A stretch of 13,706 bases of DNA from CAZJYI01 sp964550025 (GTDB lineage: Bacteria > Verrucomicrobiota > Kiritimatiellia > UBA8416 > CAYOBW01): the NCBI GenBank assembly GCA_964550025.1, contig CAZJYI010000232.1, positions 1 through 13,706 on the forward strand, in the 5' to 3' direction. This document shows positions 1 to 7,500 of this stretch, one piece after another; positions within the stretch are counted from its first letter, which is position 1, and every line of letters begins with the position of its first letter. The notes below the pieces were generated by a model. That model was not told the DNA's origin. It saw only the letters and a list, made by a program, of their open reading frames with translations, and did not search any database. The position numbers and the translations under genes are program-made.

Positions 1-24
1 AATGATGAATGCTGAAGTGCGAGG
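1..24. repeat. Second heptamer block, opposite orientation
   Basis: The plus strand reads AATGATG, AATGCTG, AAGTGCG, AGG. It has the same AATnnnG period-7 pattern and the same AGG ending as the minus-strand reading of 58-92, but on the other strand. It is cut by the window edge, so its full extent is unknown. Confidence 0.4.
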
Positions 25-57
25 CCTGTCTCCGTGCGTGCCCTTCCCCTCTCACCT

Positions 58-92
58 CGACATTGAGTATTCGGTGTTCAATATTCGACATT
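58..92. repeat. Degenerate 7-bp tandem repeat, five units
   Basis: The plus strand reads CGACATT, GAGTATT, CGGTGTT, CAATATT, CGACATT. Four units end in ATT and one in GTT, and the first and last are identical. On the minus strand this is a run of AATnnnG-type heptamers. It lies 47 to 81 nt beyond the stop of the shorter gene and is not coding there. Confidence 0.6.
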
Positions 93-138
93 TCTCTTCC
101 CCGGAGGTGCACACCCGTGAGAGCCAGGCACAGTTCCC
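93..138. other. 3' flank of the shorter gene, no terminator recognised
   Basis: Between the stop codon and the heptamer repeat there is only a small GGTG-CA-CACC dyad (106-115) and no T-rich tract on the minus strand. An intrinsic terminator is therefore not visible; termination may be Rho-dependent or lie beyond the window. Confidence 0.45.
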
Positions 139-3100
139 CTACCGCACAAGCAGCAGCGTGCCGGGGTTGAGGGCAACGGCGACGTCGTACATCACGAACA
201 CCGCGTGTTCCGCGACGTTGCGGTATTCGGCCGTGATCCAGTCGGCGGAACGACAGACGGCCGCGATACGGGCTTCGTCGAGCGTGCCGTCGAGGGGGCG
301 CGCCGGGTTGCCGCCGGCCGTGGTTCCAAGCGAGATATCCTGCGCATTCGGCTCAAACGTGTAGTCGCCGCTGCTGGCACTCCCAAGCACGCCGTTGACG
401 TACACCTGCAACGTTATCCCGTCGCCCGTGGCAACGACGTGCTGCCATTCGTTCAGTGTGGCAGCGGCGCCCGCGCCTTCCAACGTGCGGGGTCCGCCGG
501 CGTCGTAGATGACGTAGTTGACCAGCCCGCCCCCGTTGTCGAGCCACACGAGAAACTGCGTGCCATAGCGCCCGAAGATGCTCTGGTCCGCGTTCGAGTC
601 GGGATTCACCCAGGCACTCAGCGTGAACGCGTCGTCATGGTCGCGGTCGATCCGGTCCCAGCGCGTACCGCCACCGACGTTGACGTGCGCGCCGCCGGAA
701 ACGTCGATCCCGTTGCCGGCGATGCCGGGAAGACGAACCGGGCCGCTCACGTCCGATCCGTGGTTGGCATTGGTCGTGCTGTCGCCGGCATCGGCATGCA
801 GGTGATAGACACCCAGGAACTCGCCTCCCCACGTCGCGCTCGTCTCGGCGGCGGATGGCGCCCCCGTTGCGGCGTTCCCCCAGTGAGCCCAGATGGTTGT
901 GTTGCTGCCGGACAACTCGGGCACGTTGACCCACACGTAGGACTTGCCCGCCGTGTTCCAGGCCTCGATGTCATGGTTCAGCATCCTCACGATATCGCCG
1001 TCCGTGAACCGCAGGTCATCGGCCGTGGCCGACGCGAATTGCCTGTAGGCGAATCCGTCCATGCCCGGCTCGAAGATCACCAGGGCGGGGAAGCTCGTCA
1101 ACGTCTCCGAGCCGCCGTATCCGCTGAAGGTGATCTTCATGCGATAGGCCCACGTTTTCATGACTTCGTCGAGGTCGTCGTCGCGAATGGAGCCGATCGT
1201 CTGGGTGGCGGAGAGCATGCAGTTGACCGGCGTATCCAACACCAGTCGGAATATCTCGGGCGAATCCTCGTGTGTTTTGTCACCAACAAGACGTACATCG
1301 ATCGACCCGCCGACTGCTCCGGCCGGGACTGTCAGCGTTCCGTTGGTCGCGACGTAATCGACGCCAGCCACGGCCGTCCCGTCGGCGGTGGTGAAGTCGA
1401 ACGACACCGGTGTCGCGCTGGCTGCCGAGAGCATCACGGGGAACTGCACCGTGCTGTAGCCGCCGTCACCCTCCCGGGCTTCCGCACTGCCGACCGTGAC
1501 AGTGGCCACCGCCGTGGTGAAGACCTGGGCTGTGTCGGCCCAACCCACACCCGCGGAGTTGGTGGCATACCATCGGTTGTAGTAGACGCCATTGGCCAGC
1601 AGACTCGACGCGTCCGCGGGGACGGTCTGCAGAGCGAGGGCGTTGGTGACCTGTACAGACGCGGCCCAGGCACCCGCATCCTCGCCCCCGTCGTTCACAC
1701 CGTGGTAGCCGACCATGTCGGCCGTCCCACCCGCGGTCAGCATGCCGTTCAACGTCGCGCTCGAATCGGTCACGTTCTGCACCGGCAGGTTGCTGACAAC
1801 CGGCGTCCCGAGCGGCTGGAAACTGAAGCTCGGACCGGCAACCATGTTGGTCGCCGCGTTGATCCCGGCAAACGTCCCGTACCAGGTGCCCTGCCCCAGC
1901 CCACCGAGCGTCGTCGACAGTGCGGCAGGACCTACGTTCGTGTAGCTCCCGACCTCGTTTGTGTTGGCCCAGGATCCCACGTCCGTGCCGGCGTCGGTCT
2001 CTCCCCACAGCATGGCAACATCAAACACCGATCCCGAGGCCTGGAGCGTGCCGTCAAGCGTAACGGCGTCCGCTGCCACACCGGACACCGTCCCGTTCGT
2101 GATGCCGATGCCCGGCGGCGGCGCGGTGACGAACGGCTCTGTCTCCGCGGCCCACCGCGCTCCATAGCTGTTGGTCGCGTAGCAACGGTAGTAATAAGGC
2201 ACGCCGTACAGGAGACGCCGCGGGGCCGGAACCGTGCCGCTGAACCCGTCAAATGTCACGGTTGTAAGCTGTGCGACGTTGTGTGAAGTAACCGCCAGAC
2301 CGAGCGAACACTCCTCTTCAAGGTCGATCTGCACGCTCCCGCCGATCTGGTTCCATGCGCTCGCAACGCCGTTGCTGTCTTCGGCCCAGTACCCGGAAAA
2401 ATGGTCTCCCGCACGCTTCAGGCGAACCCAGTAGTACTCGTTGGTGGCGTTGTTCGGTCCCGCGGAGGCCGGATTGCCGCCCACGGTCGTGCGCCGGCTG
2501 AAGCGGATAACGTGGCTGCCGTTCGTGGGCGAGCGAAGCACCATCACGTGACGACTGTCCCCGGCGAAAGACTCCCGAAGCATGATCCCGGCTTTGCGGT
2601 TGTCGTGATTGCCGCCGGCAAAACTCCCGACCCGACAGGACGCATCGAAGTCGCCATACACAGGACGTGAGGCGTAGTGGAACCCGTCGGGGCTGGTCCA
2701 GATGTCTCTGCCGCTACCTGTCACCTGCCACCCGCCGTTGGTCTGCACCGCGCTCCCCGCCAGGCCGAATGCACCCACGTCGCGGCCGGAAAAACCCGTT
2801 CCCCACTGGACATTGGTGACATCGGCGCGGGTGTCGGCGGCAAACGCCCCCGCGATGGGATTGGTCGAAACACTGGCGGTTTCCCAGGCCGGCGCATTCG
2901 TTCCACCATCGGAATCGCCCCAGTACACGGTCGCATAGGTCGTCGCGCCATTGGTCAACACGGTGCCGTTGAGGAGCGCGTAGCCGACCTCCGGTGTCTC
3001 GCCCAGGTTCTCGACGATGGGCGGCCCCAGGGTGACGAAGCGGCTGCCCGTACGCGCCCACACCTCGCCGTGCGCATTCGCGGCGCGAAAGCGGTAGTAG

Positions 3101-4422
3101 TACATCGCACCCGGAGTCAGCCCCGTCATGTTCGTGGCAATGTACCCCTCCGCTGCCGGGCCAGGAAAGGCATCGACGTGGGCCCATTGGCCGGCGTTGG
3201 TCCCGTGGTTCTCCGTACCCCAACACACGCTGACCGTGGTGGCTGCCGTCCCGGTCGAGGCGAGCACGCCGTTCAGCTTGGCTGTCGTCTCCGTTACCGC
3301 GCCCGCCGACAGCGTGTGTACGGAGGGCAGATCCGGATCGCGGTCACGCTCCTCGACAAAGCCATACGTGCCGAACGCGCTGTTGGACGCCGATGTCATG
3401 AACGACGCCTGAATCCAATCCGCGGATCGCGTGACCCCCGAGTAGCGCATCTCATCCAGAATGCCGTTGACCGCGCGGTCCTGCAACGTGCCGCTGCCGA
3501 CGAGGTGGGTTGCGTTCAGCCAGACTGATGTTGTCGTCGCGGAGTTGACTTGGCTACCGTTGACGAACACGTCCACGCGGTCGGCGGCATCGTCGTACGT
3601 GAATGTCACCAAATGCCAGGCACCGTCGGCCAACGGGCCCGTACCGGTCACCCAACTCTGCAGCAACCTCGCGTCCAGGCTATCGGTGTTGTGGTGACGC
3701 AATCCCCAATCGTGACTGGCCGTGCCGAAGACCGTGCCGTGGTTCCCGCCCCCGCGTGACCGTTTGTAGTACCAGAAGCTCGCCGTCGCGTTGGCCAGCC
3801 CCACGAAATCGGCGGGACTGCCCAGATCGATGAGACTGCGCGACCGGTAGTCCTGCCCGTGTCCGACCTTCGCCGGCGCAAGCGCCGCGTCGCTCACACC
3901 GTTCGTGCAACTGTTGTCGGCGGGAACGAGCGCGCTGTCGTCTGGATACCCGTCCGCCTCTTTCATGTGCCACACGCCGATGTAGCCGCTGTCCCATGCC
4001 GCGCCGTTCGTCGTGTAGGCCGGGGCTATTTGTTGACTCGCGTTTCCCCAATACGCATGGATGACCGTGCCGTTCGTGAACACCGGAACGCGGACCCAGA
4101 CGAACGAGGAGCCGCCCGGGTTCCATTCGTCGACTTCGTAGGTCAGCTCGTTCGTCTCGCCCGCACCCGAGAACCGCAGATCGCCGCCGTCAGGTGAACC
4201 GAAATCCTCGTAGTACACACCGGGGAGTTTCGGGGACAACGTGACCAGCACGGGGAAGTTGGTGAGCGTCGCGCCCGCGTAGTTCGTGTACGTGAGGGTC
4301 AGCCTCCTGTTCCACGCGTCAAACGTGCCCGCGTGGAGCGAGTGGGCGAGAAGAAGCACGACAGCCGCTGGGAGTGCCGGAGTGCACCAGGTACACAGCG
4401 TGAATGAGCGCTTTCGATGCAT
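139..4422 (-). CDS. Secreted multidomain DUF2341/LamG/FN3/Calx-beta protein, 1,427 aa, paralogue of the upstream gene
   Basis: Predicted exported binding protein lacking any visible enzyme active site. Order (residues): signal peptide 1-31; DUF2341 33-153; LamG about 155-352; FN3 359-464; FN3 467-768 interrupted by a concanavalin-like insert (about 523-733); two FN3-like domains 769-968; Calx-beta 973-1085 ending SIRDDD; DUF2341 1091-1204; LamG about 1208-1407; tail ending GTLLLVR. The order matches the upstream neighbour, minus three N-terminal modules. The start at 4422 is preceded by GGAGG with 9-nt spacing and begins a typical signal peptide (MHRKRSF, then a Leu/Val/Ala core). In-frame ATGs at 4503 and 4461 lack a binding site and would put extra residues before the signal. 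It lies 136 bp after the neighbour's stop, same direction, so either an operon partner or separately promoted. The ligand is unknown. Confidence 0.92.
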   Translation of the reverse strand: MHRKRSFTLCTWCTPALPAAVVLLLAHSLHAGTFDAWNRRLTLTYTNYAGATLTNFPVLVTLSPKLPGVYYEDFGSPDGGDLRFSGAGETNELTYEVDEWNPGGSSFVWVRVPVFTNGTVIHAYWGNASQQIAPAYTTNGAAWDSGYIGVWHMKEADGYPDDSALVPADNSCTNGVSDAALAPAKVGHGQDYRSRSLIDLGSPADFVGLANATASFWYYKRSRGGGNHGTVFGTASHDWGLRHHNTDSLDARLLQSWVTGTGPLADGAWHLVTFTYDDAADRVDVFVNGSQVNSATTTSVWLNATHLVGSGTLQDRAVNGILDEMRYSGVTRSADWIQASFMTSASNSAFGTYGFVEERDRDPDLPSVHTLSAGAVTETTAKLNGVLASTGTAATTVSVCWGTENHGTNAGQWAHVDAFPGPAAEGYIATNMTGLTPGAMYYYRFRAANAHGEVWARTGSRFVTLGPPIVENLGETPEVGYALLNGTVLTNGATTYATVYWGDSDGGTNAPAWETASVSTNPIAGAFAADTRADVTNVQWGTGFSGRDVGAFGLAGSAVQTNGGWQVTGSGRDIWTSPDGFHYASRPVYGDFDASCRVGSFAGGNHDNRKAGIMLRESFAGDSRHVMVLRSPTNGSHVIRFSRRTTVGGNPASAGPNNATNEYYWVRLKRAGDHFSGYWAEDSNGVASAWNQIGGSVQIDLEEECSLGLAVTSHNVAQLTTVTFDGFSGTVPAPRRLLYGVPYYYRCYATNSYGARWAAETEPFVTAPPPGIGITNGTVSGVAADAVTLDGTLQASGSVFDVAMLWGETDAGTDVGSWANTNEVGSYTNVGPAALSTTLGGLGQGTWYGTFAGINAATNMVAGPSFSFQPLGTPVVSNLPVQNVTDSSATLNGMLTAGGTADMVGYHGVNDGGEDAGAWAASVQVTNALALQTVPADASSLLANGVYYNRWYATNSAGVGWADTAQVFTTAVATVTVGSAEAREGDGGYSTVQFPVMLSAASATPVSFDFTTADGTAVAGVDYVATNGTLTVPAGAVGGSIDVRLVGDKTHEDSPEIFRLVLDTPVNCMLSATQTIGSIRDDDLDEVMKTWAYRMKITFSGYGGSETLTSFPALVIFEPGMDGFAYRQFASATADDLRFTDGDIVRMLNHDIEAWNTAGKSYVWVNVPELSGSNTTIWAHWGNAATGAPSAAETSATWGGEFLGVYHLHADAGDSTTNANHGSDVSGPVRLPGIAGNGIDVSGGAHVNVGGGTRWDRIDRDHDDAFTLSAWVNPDSNADQSIFGRYGTQFLVWLDNGGGLVNYVIYDAGGPRTLEGAGAAATLNEWQHVVATGDGITLQVYVNGVLGSASSGDYTFEPNAQDISLGTTAGGNPARPLDGTLDEARIAAVCRSADWITAEYRNVAEHAVFVMYDVAVALNPGTLLLVR
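202..801 (-). other. Final LamG domain of the shorter protein
   Basis: Residues about 1208-1407: HADAGDSTTNANHG, GNGIDVSGGAHVNVGGGTRW, AWVNPDSNADQSIFGRYG, FLVWLDNGGGLVNYVIYD, EWQHVVATGDG and LDGTLDEARIAAVCRSADW. Nearly every motif is shared with the LamG domains of modules B and C of the large protein, not with its terminal LamG. Confidence 0.85.
1168..1506 (-). other. Calx-beta domain of the shorter protein
   Basis: Residues 973-1085: AREGDGG, TTADGTAVAGVDYVA, DKTHEDSPEIFRLVLD and SIRDDD. It fits the family slightly better than the copy in the paralogue. The acidic calcium-site positions are retained. Confidence 0.9.
1519..2118 (-). other. Two FN3-like domains of the shorter protein core
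   Basis: Residues 769-968, equivalent to 2087-2287 of the paralogue. Motifs include LWGETDAGTDVGSW, YHGVNDGGEDAGAW and YYNRWYATN. The typical YYYR is degraded here to YYNR and TWYGTF, so these copies have drifted further than the others. Confidence 0.68.
2224..2856 (-). other. Concanavalin-like domain nested inside an FN3 domain (shorter protein)
   Basis: Residues about 523-733, equivalent to the insert in the paralogue: GDFDASCRVGSF, RKAGIMLRES, YYWVRLKRAGDHFSGYWAED, LGLAVTSHN and VTFDGFSG. The interrupted FN3 halves are YWGDSDGGTNAPAW and LLYGVPYYYRCYATN. The same position and flanks in both proteins mean the insertion happened before the two genes separated. Confidence 0.7.
4330..4422 (-). 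other. Signal peptide of the 1,427-aa protein
   Basis: Residues 1-31: a strongly basic HRKR start, then a hydrophobic stretch ALPAAVVLLLAHSLHA with probable cleavage before Gly32. The two cysteines (10 and 13) lie in the n-terminal part and not in a lipobox. Its sequence is unrelated to the neighbour's signal, although the mature N-termini (TFDAW, DFSGW) are homologous. Confidence 0.78.
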
Positions 4423-4431
4423 GATTGCCCC

Positions 4432-4436
4432 CCTCC
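4432..4436 (-). promoter_or_regulatory. Shine-Dalgarno of the shorter gene
   Basis: GGAGG on the minus strand, 9 nt before the ATG at 4422. It runs into a G6 tract (positions 4433-4428), so base pairing with the ribosome could shift register. It decides the start against the upstream in-frame ATGs at 4461 and 4503. Confidence 0.7.
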
Positions 4437-4474
4437 GAAACGATGTATTGAAAGTGATCATGAGCACCGGCAAG

Positions 4475-4503
4475 TAGATACGTGACAGAGCTGGCTCTGT
4501 CAA
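4475..4503 (-). promoter_or_regulatory. Possible promoter of the shorter gene
   Basis: A perfect TTGACA (4503-4498) is followed after 17 bp by TATCTA (4480-4475), which matches the -10 consensus at three positions only. Transcription would start near 4468, about 46 nt before the start codon, similar to the leader predicted for the upstream gene. If real, the two genes are not solely an operon. Confidence 0.33.
4483..4502. repeat. Perfect 9-bp inverted repeat in the intergenic gap
   Basis: TGACAGAGC, two bases, then GCTCTGTCA. It starts 57 nt after the stop of the large gene and overlaps the -35 and spacer of the possible promoter of the next gene. There is no U tract after it on the minus strand (CGTATCTAC follows), so a plain intrinsic terminator is not supported. 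It may be an operator or an RNA stem that protects or ends the upstream message. Confidence 0.65.
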
Positions 4504-4507
4504 ATGT

Positions 4508-4527
4508 CCACTCGCTCACGCTCGTGG
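4508..4527. repeat. REP-like imperfect palindrome
   Basis: The plus strand reads CCAC-TCGCTCACGCTC-GTGG, with complementary ends and further inner pairing after a mismatch. It lies just after the large gene and resembles short extragenic palindromes of the form CCACGAGCG...GCGAGTGG that I recall as frequent in PVC genomes. Whether it is repeated in this genome cannot be seen here. Confidence 0.35.
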
Positions 4528-4558
4528 CTACATGCTCGCGGCCACCAACAGCGCACCG

Positions 4559-7500
4559 TCACCGCAGGATGAACAGCGTCGGCCCGTGCGTGACGACCAC
4601 GCCGCTGCGGGTCTGGAAGGCCGCCGTGTCGGCCATGTTCTCGTACGCGGCCCGCACCCAGTCGGCCGAACGCGCCACCTGGGAAATGCGCAGCTCGTCC
4701 ATCACGCCGAGAAACTCCTTGCCACTGTCGTCCGAGCCGATCCACAGCGGTTCGTTGTCGTCCCGAATATTCTCGCCGACGTAGTGCGTGTCTTCCAGCA
4801 CGCCGTCGAGGTATACGCGCATGTCCGTTCCGTCGAAGGTCCCGGTGATGTGGTACCACTGGCCGGACGTGAGAGGCACCCCGATCTCGGCGACTTCGCC
4901 GCTGCTGGTCGGCGTCTTGGTGAAGAAGTTCATGCCGCCCGACCCCAGGTTTCCGTTGTTGCCCTGCAGCAGGAAGTAGTCGTTGCCCTTCTCCAGGGCG
5001 CGGTAGTTGTCGCCTGTCACGGGGATGTCGACACCGGGTTTCAACCAGACAGACACGGACATCGAGTCGACGGTCTCGTCTCCAATACTCGCGGAGTCCG
5101 CCACGCGCACTAGATCGCCGGTGCCGTCGAAATCATTGCCGCCCGCGATACGCCCGGCCGCCGCTTGGGGGTCGCCCCCGAGAGCAACGGAATCGTTGTC
5201 GTTGGTTGTCGAGTCGCGCCGCGTGCCGGTGCCGCCCTCGCGCAGATGCCAGACGCCGCCATAGTCGGCCGACCAAGTCGAGCCGTCGGACGCGAAGACC
5301 GGGGCATCCGTTTCGTAGGACGAACCCAGTGCGTACTTCTGCTCGAGGTAGCGCCCCACGCTCAACGTCTCGTTGGTCGTGAGCGCGCGGCGGTAGATGA
5401 TGATCTCGGCGAAGTCGCCGCCAAGGAAGGTACCGTAGCTGTCGTCGAGCGCTCCGATGACGAGGGGACTCGCATAGTCCGGGATGCTCGCGCTGGTCTC
5501 GGCCGCCGTGACTTCATGCGAGCCGTCTACGCCGAGTTTCGCCCTCTGATGCGAGGCCAGCGTACCGTCGTAGACGAGTTCCGTGATGTACGTGTTCCCG
5601 TTGGCAAAGACCGTGGTAGACGCGAAACGGTTGTTCCCCGTGTCGATATCGGTACGCAGAGTGACGGTGTTCCCCCAGAAGAACTGGGAATAGGACTGCG
5701 CGGTCGAGGAGTTGACGCGCTTCGACAGCGTGGCGCGAGGATTGTTGCTGAGGTTGCTCGGCGTCACCACGACGAAGATCGTGAGTCCGGCCGTGTTGTC
5801 CAGCGAGCTATGGTCGTTTACGACCAGTTTGTCGTTCGAGCCGTCGAAGCGAAGGATGGGGTTCCCGTTGAGCACGTCTTGCACCAGCGTCGGCTGGCGG
5901 GCGTTGGTGGTCTGCGACGCGTTGTTGCCCCAGCCGGACTGGTCGAGCCAGCCGGTGACGCTGGCGCCGTTCGTCTGCACACCGGCATCGGCCCGCAACC
6001 AGAGCACGCAGTCGGGAACGTCCGTTGCGGCCGAGACCGTCTGCAGGTCGTTCGTGCAGCCCCAGTAGGCCCAGATCGCGGTATCCGTCCCAGACAGCTC
6101 GGGCACGCGCACCCAGACGTAGGAGGTGCCGTTGGTGTCCCAGTGCTCTATCTCGTAGCTGAGCATGCGGACCTGGTTGTCGTCCGCGAAGCGCAGGTCG
6201 TGACCGTGGGGCGACTCGAACTGCGAGTAGTCGAACTGCGCGATGCTGTTGTCGAAGGTCACCAGCGCCGGGAAGTCGCGCAGCGTTTCGGAGCCGGTGT
6301 AGCCGTCGAAGGTGATGCGCATCTTGTACTGCCAGTCTTTGACGTCGATGTCGTCGTCACCGATGGTTCCGATGGCCTGACCGTCGGCGATGGTGGCATT
6401 GGTGGCCGCGCTCAGGTTGACGTAGAAGATCTCGTCGGGCCATTCCACGTCGGTGTCGCCGATGACGGGAACAGCGATCGTGCCTTGAGCCTGCATGGCA
6501 GGGATCGACAGGATGGTGTCGACAGCGGTGTAATCGCCGGGAGCAACGGCCGTGTCATTGGCGGTCTGGCAGCGCACGGTGACGTTCGACGCGCAGGGCA
6601 GGGAGGGCGTGACCGTGAAGATCATATTGGTCGTGCCACTCTGGCCCTCGTACACGGTCGCGTCGGCGATGGAGATCGTTGCACCCGGCGTGACGAAGCT
6701 GGCCGTCGACGGCGCCCAAGCGTGGTCCACGTCGTTTGTCACATAGACGCGGTAGTAGTACGTGCCGCCGGCGCCGACGGTGATGTTCGTCTGGAACAGG
6801 CCCATGTCGACGTGGCCCACGACGGTGGCGGTGTCCCAGGCCCCGGCGTTCTGGCCCTCGTCGCTCAACCCCCAGTAGACCGTGGCCTGACCGCTCCCGC
6901 CGTAGGTCAACACCCCGCCGACCGTGGCCGTGCCGTTGGTATAGTCCTGCGGGGTGGCGTTGGTCACCGCGGGCGCTCCCATCGACCGGAAGGAGGCACT
7001 CGGCGCGGCCCAGATGTCACCCGCAATGTTGGTGCCCTGGAACGTGTAGAAGTACGGTGTGTCCACGGTCATGCCGTCGTCCGTGACACTCACGTCGAGA
7101 CCCGTGACGTTGCTGTATGTGCCGACGTACTTGCTGTGAGTCCAGGCACCGGGATCTGTTCCTTCATCCGTTGCGCCCCAGTAGGCGTAGACGTCGAAGA
7201 TGGCGAGCTCCGCATCCAGCGTGGCGTTGAACGTGGCCGAAGTCGTGGTGATGTCGGTGGCCGTCGTGTTGTCAACACTCACCCAGTCCGGCTGCGCCGT
7301 CAGGAAGTTGGCGGTCGAGTCGGCCCAGCCGCGGCCGTAGAGGTTGGTGGCGCTCGAACGGTAGTAGTACTGTTGGCCATAGGTGAGCAGGTTGCTCAAC
7401 CCGGCGGTCCCGCCCCAGCCGTCGAAGGTCGCGCTGGTGAGCTGGGTGTCGTTCTGGGCCGTTATGGCAAGGCCCAGGTAGATCGTGTCGTCCATGTCGA

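Noticed and set aside
2..364. 120-codon open frame on the plus strand at the left end
   Set aside because: It begins in the heptamer repeats and continues antisense to the end of the shorter gene. There is no binding site and no family resemblance.
205..2286. Long open frame on the plus strand, opposite the shorter gene
   Set aside because: It is in exact codon register with the minus-strand gene, so it stays open simply because that GC-rich gene avoids TTA, CTA and TCA codons. The translation is rich in Arg, Val and Gly with no domain, and the opposite strand has clear homologous domains.
4483..4502. Intrinsic terminator of the large gene
   Set aside because: The stem is perfect, but no U-rich tract follows on the transcribed strand and the loop is only 2-4 nt. 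Kept as an unassigned dyad.
4423..4503. Earlier starts (ATG 4503, ATG 4461) for the shorter gene
   Set aside because: Neither has a binding site, and both would add non-signal residues before the basic signal peptide start. The 4503 codon lies within the candidate -35 box.
4562..4621. PEP-CTERM, LPxTG or type IX sorting signal at the C-terminus
   Set aside because: The last residues lack the needed motif, membrane helix with basic end, or conserved Gly/Lys pattern. Only a short hydrophobic strand and a final Arg are present.
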